From assembly GCF_017976235.1 (NCBI RefSeq), contig NZ_JACVHC010000007.1:310001-374000 (forward strand): 64,000 bases of DNA, written 5' to 3'. The first letter of the stretch is position 1, and every line of letters starts with the position of its first letter. This document shows, piece by piece, positions 44,416-54,366 of this stretch. This stretch comes from Pseudomonas anatoliensis (GTDB lineage: Bacteria; Pseudomonadota; Gammaproteobacteria; Pseudomonadales; Pseudomonadaceae). Under the pieces are notes generated by a model. That model saw only the letters and a list, made by a program, of their open reading frames with translations. It was not told where the DNA came from and did not search any database. The position numbers and the translations under genes are program-made.

Positions 44416-46338
44416 ATGGACAGGATCATCAATTTCATCGGTGTTTGTACGCTAGCCATCGCAGGCGCTTTGTTGACGCTTGGCGAGGTTGCGCTGGCGC
44501 AGACCGAGCCCGGCCAGACCCTGGCCCGCGACGGCGTATCCATCGCCTTCAACCTCCAGCCGCTGGCCAGCGACGGCAAGTTGCGTGAAGGCGAGTTTGC
44601 CGACGTGCAGTTCCGTGTCACTGACGGCGTGTCAGGCCAGCCATTGTCCGGCGTGGCGCCGGGGGCGTGGATCGATGCGCAGGCGCTGGCCGCCGATCAG
44701 GCCCAGGGCCGCGACCAAAGCTGCAAATCCCGCGTCGGCGTGTACCTCAAATCCAACATCGGCGCGCGGCCACTACTCGACCTCAACAGCTATTTCCTGC
44801 TGGTGATGAACCGCGATGCCAGCGTCGCAGTGGTCGATCCCTCAGTATCGGTCGGCGGCATCACCAGCACCCTGGCGCGCATCGAACTCAAGCAGCCGCC
44901 GATGGATTGGGTCACGCCCAAAGACAACAAACGCGTATTCATCTCGATGCCGATGGCCGGCGAAGTGGCGGTGATCGACAGCGAACAATTCAAAGTCATC
45001 GATTCAATCAGCGCCGGTAGCCAACCGGTGCGGGTGGCGCTGCAACCGGATGAACGCCTGCTGTGGGTCGGCAACAATGCCGCCAAACCCAACGAATCCG
45101 GCGTCACTGTGATCGATGCCCAAAGCCTCAAACCGCTCAAGCACCTGGCAACCGGCCTCGGTCACCACGAAATCACCTTCAGCAAGGACAGCCGTTTCGC
45201 CTTTGTCAGCAATCGCGACGACGGCACCCTGAGCGTGGTCGATGTCGCCAGCCTGAGCATCGTCGAGCAAATCAAGACTGGCTCCAGCCCGCTGTCGGTG
45301 GCGTACTCGCCATTGTCCGGCGCGGTGTACGTCGCCGATGGCAAGGACGGCACGGTGACGGTGGTCGACAGTGCCAGCCACAGCGTGCGCCGGGTGATCA
45401 AACTGCAACAGGGGCTCGGCCCGATGGGCTTCAGCGCCGACGGGCGTTTCGGTGTGGTGCTCAACACCGTGGAAAACCGCGCGACGGTGATTGATGCCTC
45501 CACCGATGCCGCTATCCACGACCTGGACGTGTCCGCTGAACCCTATCAAGTGGTGTTCACCAAGGCCTACGCCTACGTGCGCGGACTGGCCTCGCCAAAA
45601 GTCACCATGATCAACCTGGCCTCGCTCGGTGAGGGCCGCCAGCCGATCAGCCAAGGCTTCGAAGCCGGGCCGCAAGCGCCGCGCATGGCCGGTGACTTGC
45701 CGCTCGCCTCAAGCCTCGCGGTGTCGCGCGATGACAACGCGGTGTTCGTGGTCAACCCGGTGGACAACACCACCTATTTCTACGCCGAAGGCATGAACGC
45801 GCCGATGTCCGGTTACCCCAATCGCGGGCAGATCGCCCGGGCCGCGATGGTCATCGACCGCAGCCTGCGCGAGGTCTCGCCGGGGCTGTACAGCGCGCGA
45901 GTGAAACTGCCGGCGGCGGGACGTTTCGACGTGGCATTCCTGCTCAATCAACCGAACATCATCCATTGCTTCACCGCGCAGATCGAACCAGACGGCATGC
46001 CGGAAAAACATGTCGGCGTGCCAAAGGTCGAGTTCCTTCTGGACAAGACCGCCGTCGCGCTCAACGACCCCTACGTGGTGCGTTTTCGCATCGTGCAGGG
46101 CAAGCAGAAAATCCAGCGCAGCGGCGTCAAGGATGTGCAGTTGCGCTACTTCCTCGCGCCGACTTCACACCCCCGCGAAGTGGCCGCGCAGGAAGTTGCC
46201 GATGGCGTGTACGAAGCGCCCGTGACCCTCGACCGCAGCGGCGCCTGGTATTTGCATGTGCGCGCGGCATCGCTGGGTGCCGGGTTCGATGACAAGACAT
46301 TTGCCAGTGTTCGGGTCACCCCCGGCCAGACTCAGTGA
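44416..46338 (+). CDS. Exported YVTN/YncE-type beta-propeller protein
   Basis: A 640-aa protein starting at the ATG behind GGGGAGA; the in-frame extension upstream to 44275 is only translated repeat. Signal peptide to about residue 29 (EVALAQ). The middle (residues about 150-440) carries repeated propeller blades of the form VYVADGKDGTVTVVD, FVSNRDDGTLSVVDV and VFVVNPVDNTTYFY. The C-terminal 140 residues resemble an immunoglobulin-like exported domain (GLYSARVKLPAAGRFDVAFLL). It follows mnxG and precedes two SCO genes, so it may help assemble or tether the oxidase. Its exact role is unknown. Confidence 0.82.
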   Translation: MDRIINFIGVCTLAIAGALLTLGEVALAQTEPGQTLARDGVSIAFNLQPLASDGKLREGEFADVQFRVTDGVSGQPLSGVAPGAWIDAQALAADQAQGRDQSCKSRVGVYLKSNIGARPLLDLNSYFLLVMNRDASVAVVDPSVSVGGITSTLARIELKQPPMDWVTPKDNKRVFISMPMAGEVAVIDSEQFKVIDSISAGSQPVRVALQPDERLLWVGNNAAKPNESGVTVIDAQSLKPLKHLATGLGHHEITFSKDSRFAFVSNRDDGTLSVVDVASLSIVEQIKTGSSPLSVAYSPLSGAVYVADGKDGTVTVVDSASHSVRRVIKLQQGLGPMGFSADGRFGVVLNTVENRATVIDASTDAAIHDLDVSAEPYQVVFTKAYAYVRGLASPKVTMINLASLGEGRQPISQGFEAGPQAPRMAGDLPLASSLAVSRDDNAVFVVNPVDNTTYFYAEGMNAPMSGYPNRGQIARAAMVIDRSLREVSPGLYSARVKLPAAGRFDVAFLLNQPNIIHCFTAQIEPDGMPEKHVGVPKVEFLLDKTAVALNDPYVVRFRIVQGKQKIQRSGVKDVQLRYFLAPTSHPREVAAQEVADGVYEAPVTLDRSGAWYLHVRAASLGAGFDDKTFASVRVTPGQTQ

Positions 46339-46350
46339 GAGGACATCACC

Positions 46351-47001
46351 ATGAAAGACATCACTTGCCGTGGCTTGCTCAGCCTGTGTCTGCTGGCCGT
46401 CAGCGTCCAGCAAGTCCAGGCGCATTCGGCGGATGAACACGCCGGCCACACCGCGCCCGCCAGCAGTACGCAGGAACACGCCCAGGTGAAATTCGCCAAC
46501 GTGCCGCTGCTCGATCAGAACGGCAAAACCGTGCGTCTGGAGCAAGATCTGGTGCAGGACAAAATCGTCGTCATCAGCTTCATCTACACCAGTTGCACCA
46601 CGGTCTGCCCGGTGGTCTCGTCGATTATGGGCAAGGTGCAGAAACAGCTCGGTGCGCGGGTTGGCAACGAAGTGCAGTTGGTGTCGATCAGCATCGATCC
46701 GCAACGCGACGACCCCAAGCGCTTGCAGGATTACGCCCGCGCGTTCCAGAAAGGCCCGGGCTGGAGCTGGCTGACCGGTTCGCCACAATCGATCAATGAA
46801 ACCCTCAAGGGTTTGGGCAGTTTCAGCGGCGACTTGAAGAGCCATCAGCCGCTGATCCTCGTCGGCGACGGCAACAGCCGACACTGGATGCGCTACTACG
46901 GCTTCACCGACCCGACAGTGCTGGCCAAGGAAGTCGAGAAACTCAGCGGCCAGCGCACTCATGCCAAACACACCGCCATCGCCATGGAGCAACAGCCATG
47001 A
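46351..47001 (+). CDS. SCO1/SenC copper chaperone-like protein (first of pair)
   Basis: A 216-aa exported thioredoxin-fold protein with a signal peptide (VQA-HSADEHAGH). The copper site CxxxC is C82-T-T-V-C86 (YTSCTTVCP), and the third ligand is H165 (DLKSHQPL). The histidine-rich N-terminus of the mature chain may also bind copper. SCO proteins deliver Cu to oxidases; here the obvious client is the MnxG-type oxidase rather than cytochrome oxidase. It lies 12 bases after the YVTN gene and overlaps the next SCO gene by 4 bases. Confidence 0.9.
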   Translation: MKDITCRGLLSLCLLAVSVQQVQAHSADEHAGHTAPASSTQEHAQVKFANVPLLDQNGKTVRLEQDLVQDKIVVISFIYTSCTTVCPVVSSIMGKVQKQLGARVGNEVQLVSISIDPQRDDPKRLQDYARAFQKGPGWSWLTGSPQSINETLKGLGSFSGDLKSHQPLILVGDGNSRHWMRYYGFTDPTVLAKEVEKLSGQRTHAKHTAIAMEQQP

Positions 47002-47618
47002 GAATGCTCGACTGGATAGCGCTCACCGTGTGTTTCTGGGTGTTCAGCAATGTCGCGTTTGCCCACGAGGGGCATGCCCCTGAGCCGTCAACCGCGGTTG
47101 CCGCCGCGCCCGCTAAAGGTACCCACGACGCGCAAGCCTGGTTCACCGATACGCCGCTGCAAAATCAGCACGGTGAAACTCTGCGCTTCTACAGTGATGC
47201 GCTGCAAAACCGCGTGGTGCTGCTCAACGTGATTTTCACCAGTTGCAACGACGCCTGCCCTTTGATCACGCGCAAGCTCAAGGAAGTCCGCGAGCTGCTC
47301 GGGGACAAGGCCGACGGCATCACCTTCATTTCCCTTACCAGTGATCCGCTGCGCGATACGCCGGCGGTGCTCAAGGCTTACACCTTGAAACAGGGTTCCG
47401 ATGACCCTCATTGGCTTTTTCTCACCGGCGACAAGGCGCAGATGGATCTGGTGCTGAGCCGTATCGGCCAGATCGTGCCGACGCCTGAGCAACATTCCAC
47501 ACAGTTGATCGTCGGCGATGTCGCCAACAAACGCTGGAGCAAGATTCGCCCCGATGCGCCGGCCGCCGCCATTGCCCAGCGCCTGCAATTGCTGACAATG
47601 CCCGTGGCCGGTCGCTGA
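46998..47618 (+). CDS. SCO1/SenC copper chaperone-like protein (second of pair)
   Basis: A 206-aa exported protein, start overlapping the first SCO stop (ATGA). Signal peptide to AFA-HEGH. Copper ligands are C83 and C87 (TSCNDACP) with H166 (PEQHSTQL). It shares the fold of the preceding gene but is diverged, so the two probably have different steps, for instance copper loading and disulfide reduction. Both keep all three ligands. It is followed 9 bases later by a cytochrome c gene. Confidence 0.9.
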   Translation: MRMLDWIALTVCFWVFSNVAFAHEGHAPEPSTAVAAAPAKGTHDAQAWFTDTPLQNQHGETLRFYSDALQNRVVLLNVIFTSCNDACPLITRKLKEVRELLGDKADGITFISLTSDPLRDTPAVLKAYTLKQGSDDPHWLFLTGDKAQMDLVLSRIGQIVPTPEQHSTQLIVGDVANKRWSKIRPDAPAAAIAQRLQLLTMPVAGR

Positions 47619-47627
47619 GTCCGCGCC

Positions 47628-49178
47628 ATGAACAGCGCCCGCGTCCTCGCCCTGATCCTGCTCGCGAGCGTCAGCCTCGGCGCGGTGGCATTGCCGCTGA
47701 CGCCGGAGGAGGCGGCTGGCAAACGCCTGTACCGCGAAGGTCTGTCGGCCAGCGGTGAAGCGATCATGGCGCGGGTCGGCGCGGCGGATATGTTGCTGCC
47801 GGCCACCAGTCTGCCGTGCGCCAATTGTCATGGCGCCGACGGCCTTGGGCGACCCGAAGGCGGGGTGCGTCCGCCGCAGTTGAGTTGGTCGCGACTGACC
47901 AGCGCTTACGGCCAGCAACAGGTCAACGGCCGCAACTATCCGGCCTATAACGATGCAAGCCTTGCGACAGTCATTCAACAGGGCCGCGACCCCGGCAACA
48001 ACCGCCTCGACCCGAGCATGCCGCGCTTTGTGCTGTCGATGAAGGATCAGCGCAATCTCACCGCTTACCTCAAACGCCTTGCCGATGAACGCGACCCCGG
48101 CCTCGATGCCGAGACCTTGCATCTGGGCACGTTGCTGCCCAGCCAGGGGCCACTGGCCGAGGAGGGCGCGACGGTCGCAGCGGTGCTCAACGGCAGCGTG
48201 GCGCGGATCAATGAGGCTGGCGGGATTCACGGCCGGCAACTGCGCCTGACCATCGCCGATCCTGGCGCTGATCGCACCAGTGCCGAACAAGCGCTCAAAC
48301 GCCTGATCGACGATGAACAAGTGTTTGCCCTGATCGCGCCGATGGCCCCGGCATTGGGCAGCGAACTGGCCCCACGGCTGGAACAGGCTGGCGTGCCGCT
48401 GATCGGCACTTTGTCGTTGCTCGGAGCGGTGCAGGCCAGCCCGCAAATTTTCGAGCCGTTGCCGGGCTTGCGTGAACAGTTGATCGCTCTGGCCGATTAC
48501 GCGACCGCCAGCCTGCGCGTGTTGCAAGGGCCGACACTGATCGCTTATCTCGACGACCCGGCGCAGGCGCAGACAGCCAAAGTGCTTGGCGAGTATTTGC
48601 ACAGGAACGGCTGGCAGAACGTCCAGATTCAGGCCTACGACCCGACAGGTGACAGCTTGCCGCTGGGCTCGCGCTCGGTGTTCTACCTGGGCAGCGGCGG
48701 CGGCTTCAGCCATTTGGCGGCGGGTTTGCAGCGTGCCGGGCAGGTGCCGTATCTGTTCGCGGCGTCGAGCCAGGTGGCCGGGGATCTGTTGAACGTGCCG
48801 CAAGGATTTTCACGGCGGGTGTTCCTCGCCTATCCCTTCGTTCCCAGCGACTGGACCCAGACCGGGCGCATGGCCCTGACGCTGCTGCGCGAGCATCAAG
48901 GCCTCGGCGCCCAGCATGCGGTGCTGCAAGTCGGCGCATACGCCTCGATGCTGCTGCTCGGCGAAGGCATGAAGCAGGCCGGACGTGACGCCAGCCGCGA
49001 GAAACTGGTGGCAGCGCTGGAAGGCCTGCACGACTTCGACACCGGCCTGACCCCGCGCATCAGCTTCGGCCCCGGACGACGTCTGGGCTTGAGCGGCGCA
49101 CATGTGGTCACCGTGGATTTGCCCGATCAGCGTTTCTATCTGGTTGCACCCTACAAACCGATTGTCGCCAGCCCCTGA
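47628..49178 (+). CDS. Cytochrome c / ABC substrate-binding-protein fusion
   Basis: A 516-aa exported protein. After the signal peptide, residues about 25-150 form a class I cytochrome c domain with the heme motif C64-A-N-C67-H68 and the likely axial methionine M131 (SMPRF). Residues about 160-505 match a leucine/branched-chain amino-acid type periplasmic-binding fold (LHLGTLLPSQGPLAEEGATVAAVLNGSVARINEAGGIHGRQLRL). No permease gene is nearby. The fusion could pass electrons from manganese oxidation to the respiratory chain while sensing or binding a ligand. That role is inference. Confidence 0.85.
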   Translation: MNSARVLALILLASVSLGAVALPLTPEEAAGKRLYREGLSASGEAIMARVGAADMLLPATSLPCANCHGADGLGRPEGGVRPPQLSWSRLTSAYGQQQVNGRNYPAYNDASLATVIQQGRDPGNNRLDPSMPRFVLSMKDQRNLTAYLKRLADERDPGLDAETLHLGTLLPSQGPLAEEGATVAAVLNGSVARINEAGGIHGRQLRLTIADPGADRTSAEQALKRLIDDEQVFALIAPMAPALGSELAPRLEQAGVPLIGTLSLLGAVQASPQIFEPLPGLREQLIALADYATASLRVLQGPTLIAYLDDPAQAQTAKVLGEYLHRNGWQNVQIQAYDPTGDSLPLGSRSVFYLGSGGGFSHLAAGLQRAGQVPYLFAASSQVAGDLLNVPQGFSRRVFLAYPFVPSDWTQTGRMALTLLREHQGLGAQHAVLQVGAYASMLLLGEGMKQAGRDASREKLVAALEGLHDFDTGLTPRISFGPGRRLGLSGAHVVTVDLPDQRFYLVAPYKPIVASP

Positions 49179-49193
49179 ATGGAGGCTCTGCTC

Positions 49194-49955
49194 ATGAAGC
49201 TCAAGATGCTGTTAATACTGCTGACGTGCTGGTTGCCGATGGCTTTCGCCAGTAATGGTCCGGCGGCTGCGCGGGTCAATGGCGAAGAGATTTCCGAGTT
49301 TCGTCTTGAGCGATTTTTTGCCGAATACCTGGAGGATCAGGGCCGCGCAGTGGCGAGCATTCGCAGTCCCAAGGCCTATAAACAGCTGCGTCAGGCCGCA
49401 CTCGATGCGCTGATCGACAAGGAATTGCTCTGGCAGGAATCACGCAAACGCGGCCTGCAAATCGATGACCAAACGGTGCAGCAGCAAGTCGAGCAAACCC
49501 GCCAGGCCATCGGCGGCAACGAACGATTCGTGCGGCGTTTGCAGGATGCCGGTTTCGATGAAGCCTCGTTCACCGAATACACCCGCCGTGAGCTGGCCGC
49601 GCAGCAAATGTTCGCCCAACTGATCCGCGCCAACACTTTGCAACCACGGCACCTGCTGGTTCGGGTCGAGCCGCAAGCGGATGCCGCCACAGATGCGGCG
49701 GCGCGTCTACGCTTGATGAAGATGCGAGCTTCTATCATTGATGGCGCAATCTTCGCCAGCGATGCGGTACGCTCGCCATTCGGCTGGCATTTGATCTATG
49801 TGGCGAACCACTTGGAGGCGGGCGATGTCCCAGATTTGCAGGGGCTTGAAACAGCTCGGACGCAGCGCGCCCGACAGCAACAGACCCAGGCTCGTCGCCA
49901 GGTGCTCGCGCAATTACGGGCGCAGAACAGGATTGAACGAACTGACGACGATTGA
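49194..49955 (+). CDS. Exported SurA/PpiC-like protein with reduced rotamase domain
   Basis: A 253-aa protein from the ATG at 49194 (GGAGG 8 bases ahead; an ATG at 49179 is less well placed). Signal peptide to AFA-SNGPA. Residues about 25-145 are the SurA-like helical chaperone domain (VNGEEISEFRLERFFAEYLE...QQQVEQTRQAIGG). The parvulin domain that should follow is only about 50 residues: RHLLVRV...DGAIFASDAVRSPFGWHLIYV. It lacks the central GGdLG block of about 40 residues. It is probably a chaperone for an exported partner rather than an active isomerase. It ends the mnxG transcript. Confidence 0.8.
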   Translation: MKLKMLLILLTCWLPMAFASNGPAAARVNGEEISEFRLERFFAEYLEDQGRAVASIRSPKAYKQLRQAALDALIDKELLWQESRKRGLQIDDQTVQQQVEQTRQAIGGNERFVRRLQDAGFDEASFTEYTRRELAAQQMFAQLIRANTLQPRHLLVRVEPQADAATDAAARLRLMKMRASIIDGAIFASDAVRSPFGWHLIYVANHLEAGDVPDLQGLETARTQRARQQQTQARRQVLAQLRAQNRIERTDDD

Positions 49956-49958
49956 AGG

Positions 49959-50029
49959 TTCCCCCCCAACAGTGGGGAATGGCTTCGATGCCCATTCAGG
50001 TGCTTCCCCGTTTCTGGGGAACGGGGTAC
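49959..50029 (+). promoter_or_regulatory. Upstream activator-box cluster of the secretion/curli operon
   Basis: TTCCCCCCC at 49959, GTGGGGAAT at 49972-49980, TTCCCC at 50004 and CTGGGGAAC at 50014-50022, in the 70-135 bases before a sigma-54 match. The GTGGGGAAT core is identical to that found twice upstream of mnxG. Confidence 0.62.
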
Positions 50030-50094
50030 CGGGACGAGCGGGCATTGTCATGAAATTCAAGGACATGAAGACTTAAATTTACCGGCACTCAGCC

Positions 50095-50109
50095 TGGCAT
50101 GAAGTGTGC
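50095..50109 (+). promoter_or_regulatory. Sigma-54 promoter of the receiver/T2SS/csgEFG operon
   Basis: TGGCATGAAGTGTGC keeps GG-N10-GC and 13 of 15 consensus positions. It is 68 bases before the receiver-gene start. Confidence 0.7.
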
Positions 50110-50176
50110 GTTAGCCATTGTAAGGCGCACTTCAGCGGGTTCAGTTTTCGGACTTGCAGGTTTCAAGGAGTCGACC

Positions 50177-50710
50177 TTGGTTAACAAAGTACTGGTTGTC
50201 GAAGACGAACAGCTGCTTGCACAGAACCTGCAGGATTATCTGTCGGCGCAAGGGCTGGACGTCCGGATTGCACATGACGGCGCGACGGGTATCGGCTTGG
50301 CCGAGGCGTTCGCTCCCCAAGTGTTGGTGTTCGATTACCGCTTGCCCGATATGGAAGGATTTGAGGTGCTCGACGCGGTCCGCCAGAACAGGACGTGCCA
50401 TTTTGTGCTGATAACGGGTCACCCGACCGCTGAAGTCTGTGAGCGGGCGCGGCAACTGGACGTCAGCCACATCCTGTTCAAACCGTTTCCATTGGCGGAA
50501 CTGGCCCGAGCTGTCTGCGACCTTCTGGGCATCCAGCGCGAAGCGAAACCCGGTGCGAGCCCTTCCGAGGGCTTCGTCGAACGACGCCAGAGCAGGACCG
50601 AGAGCTTCCCGTTGCAGTTGTACGATGGCAGTTGGGTGCTGGCGGATCGCCGAAGAAACAGGTTGGCGACCCTGGCACCGGACGACGATCAAATGCTCAC
50701 CGGGGAGTAA
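50177..50710 (+). CDS. Response regulator, receiver domain only
   Basis: A 177-aa protein. The TTG at 50177 with GGAG six bases ahead is preferred; an ATG at 50099 lies inside the sigma-54 promoter. The receiver fold has D10, phospho-acceptor D53 (VLVFDYRLPD), T80 and K102 (ILFKPF), so it is phosphorylatable. After about residue 120 there is a 55-residue low-similarity tail and no DNA-binding or AAA domain. It therefore cannot be the sigma-54 activator itself; it may relay phosphate or act on GspE. It heads the operon for secretion and curli export. Confidence 0.84.
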   Translation: MVNKVLVVEDEQLLAQNLQDYLSAQGLDVRIAHDGATGIGLAEAFAPQVLVFDYRLPDMEGFEVLDAVRQNRTCHFVLITGHPTAEVCERARQLDVSHILFKPFPLAELARAVCDLLGIQREAKPGASPSEGFVERRQSRTESFPLQLYDGSWVLADRRRNRLATLAPDDDQMLTGE

Positions 50711-50793
50711 TGGCGCGATAGACGTTCCGGCACTCGCCGCAATTGCCTCCCGCGCCGTCAGGGCCTCAAGCCCCGGGTGTTGGAGAGCAAGCC

Positions 50794-52480
<1,687 letters not shown>

Positions 52481-52500
<20 letters not shown>

Positions 52501-53284
52501 TCAATTTGTCGCCGTGCTTGGCGCCAGCGGTGTCGGCCTGGCGCAGCGGCGGGGTAGCGAAACCCTGTGGCTGGGCAGCGTCGGTTACATCGACGAAGGC
52601 TTCCAGAGCTACGCGGTGGCGCTGGATACCCTTGACCGTCTGCTCGGTGAACACGCCCGCGCCGGTGCCGAGTTGAGCGTGGTGATTTCCAGCCACTTCT
52701 GCCGGTTCTGCCTGGTGCCATGGAGCGCGCACATCAGTAGCCCTGAAGAACTGCGCGGCTTCGCACAACTGTGTTTCGAAGACCTGTTCGGCGCACCGAC
52801 GCAAACCTGGGGGTTGGTGCTGTCCGCCGAACCGGCAGGGTGCGACCGCATCGCCAGCGCCTTGCCGCAAGACTTGCTTGATCGCCTGCGAGCCCTGGTC
52901 AGCGGTCGCCGTCTGCGCCTGCATTCGGTGCAGCCGTATCTGATGACGGCGTTCAACCGTTTCGATAAAAGCCTCGAGGCCGGCGACTTCTTGTTCGTTG
53001 TCGCCGAACCGCAGCGCAGCGTCTTGCTGCTGGCGCGGGAAGGGCGCTGGGCCGGCGTGCGCTCGGTGGGCGGCAGCGACAGCGACGTGGCGCTCAGAGC
53101 CTTGATCGGCCGCGAACGGCAATTGCAGGCGTCGACCAGCGAACGCGCCTTCAACGTTTATCTGCATGCACCGGCGCGCCTCGATGCGCAGCCGCAAGTG
53201 GCGGGCGTGCAATTGCGCACCCTCGAAGACAACGCGATGACCGTGCGTGACGGCTTGTACGTCATGTCCCGGGCGGTGGCCTGA
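52481..53284 (+). CDS. PilM/GspL-like secretion platform protein
   Basis: A 267-aa protein. The GTG at 52481 is preceded by GGAGGAG and overlaps gspE by 20 bases; a longer reading frame to 52400 is embedded in gspE. The fold looks like an actin-like PilM/GspL cytoplasmic domain: SHFCRFCLVPWSAHI, AEPAGCDRIASALPQDLLDRL, VQPYLMTAFNRF and LLLAREGRWAGVRSVGG. No membrane helix is obvious, which favours PilM over GspL. I recognise it by position (before PilN/PilO-like genes) and pattern; similarity is low. Confidence 0.65.
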
Positions 53285-53285
53285 C

Positions 53286-53831
53286 ATGCGCGCCCTGAAT
53301 CTCGACTTTCAGCCACGTCGCCGTTCCGGCCCGTTGGGCTGGAGCCTGTTCGGCGGCGGTGTGTTGCTGGCGCTGCTGTGTCTGGGCGTGCAACAGCATC
53401 TCGATACCCAAGCCGAACAGCAGCAAGGTCATTTGCAAACCACGCAACGCCAGCTCACCGGCGACAGTGCAAGTAAAAGTACCTTGAGCCCGGCCGAAAC
53501 CCGCGAGCAAGCGCAGAACCTCGCCGAAATGCGCAAGGTCTCGCAGCAGTTGCGCCGCCCTTGGGAACGTCTGTTTGCGATGCTCGAAAGCATGCCGCGC
53601 GACGATGTTGCCTTGCTGACCCTGACCCCGGATGCCCGCAAGGGGCAAGTGCGGATCAGCGCTGAAGCACGTGATCTGCCAGCGATGCTGGATTTCCACA
53701 AGCGCCTGGAGGCCAGTGACGAGCTGTCCGACGTGTCGCTGCTCAGCCATGAAATCGTCGTCAAATCGCCGGAGCAACCGGTGCAATTCAACCTGTCGGC
53801 GACTTGGGAGATTGGCGATGCGAATCCCTAG
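53286..53831 (+). CDS. PilN-like secretion platform protein
   Basis: A 181-aa protein with an N-terminal cytoplasmic NLDFQPRRR motif, the PilN signature for binding PilM. One membrane helix follows (residues about 17-37, GWSLFGGGVLLALLCLGV), then a coiled coil and a ferredoxin-like periplasmic domain (LLTLTPDARKGQVRISAEA). It starts 1 base after the PilM-like stop and overlaps the next gene by 14 bases. With the next gene it replaces GspL/GspM of classic type II systems. Confidence 0.8.
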   Translation: MRALNLDFQPRRRSGPLGWSLFGGGVLLALLCLGVQQHLDTQAEQQQGHLQTTQRQLTGDSASKSTLSPAETREQAQNLAEMRKVSQQLRRPWERLFAMLESMPRDDVALLTLTPDARKGQVRISAEARDLPAMLDFHKRLEASDELSDVSLLSHEIVVKSPEQPVQFNLSATWEIGDANP

Positions 53832-54366
53832 ACTGATCGTTCACGAATATCTGCAAGGCCTCGGCCTGCCGGGCCTGGCCGGGCTGGCGCTGGTATTGAT
53901 TGCGCTGGCCTGGGCACTGGGCGGCTTGCTGCCGGGCTGGCAATCGTTGCAGCACCTCAGCCAACAGACGCATGAAGCCAATGCCTACCTGGCCAAAGTC
54001 GAGGATGGCAGCATCGCGCCGCCCGTGGTGCCGCAACGCCAACTCGATGATTTTCGCAACAAACTGCCGTCGCAACCGCAGGCCACCGTGGCCATCGACC
54101 GCATCTACGCCCTTGCGGCGCAAGAACACATCACCCTGGCGCGCGGTGAATACGCCCTCGGCATCGATCCGAAAACCCATCTGGCGCGCTATCAGATCCT
54201 CTTGCCGGTGCGCGGCAGTTACCCGCAACTGCGCCGCTTCCTGCACGCCTTGCTCGGCCAGTTGCCTGCGGTGGTGGTGGAAGACGTCGAGTTTCAACGC
54301 AAGAAGATTGGCGACACCGACCTCAATGGCCGGATCCGTATGACCCTTTATCTGTCGAGGTCGTGA
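53818..54366 (+). CDS. PilO/GspM-like secretion platform protein
   Basis: A 182-aa protein with an N-terminal membrane helix (residues about 17-38, LGLPGLAGLALVLIALAWALGG), a coiled coil and a periplasmic ferredoxin-like domain (ITLARGEYALGIDPKTHLARYQILLPVRGSYPQLRRFLHALL). The layout is that of PilO. It overlaps the PilN-like gene by 14 bases and the next gene by 1 base (TGATG). Confidence 0.78.
   Translation: MRIPRLIVHEYLQGLGLPGLAGLALVLIALAWALGGLLPGWQSLQHLSQQTHEANAYLAKVEDGSIAPPVVPQRQLDDFRNKLPSQPQATVAIDRIYALAAQEHITLARGEYALGIDPKTHLARYQILLPVRGSYPQLRRFLHALLGQLPAVVVEDVEFQRKKIGDTDLNGRIRMTLYLSRS

Noticed and set aside
50099..50176. N-terminal extension of the receiver protein to the ATG at 50099
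   Set aside because: That ATG lies within the sigma-54 promoter match, and a well-spaced GGAG precedes the TTG at 50177.
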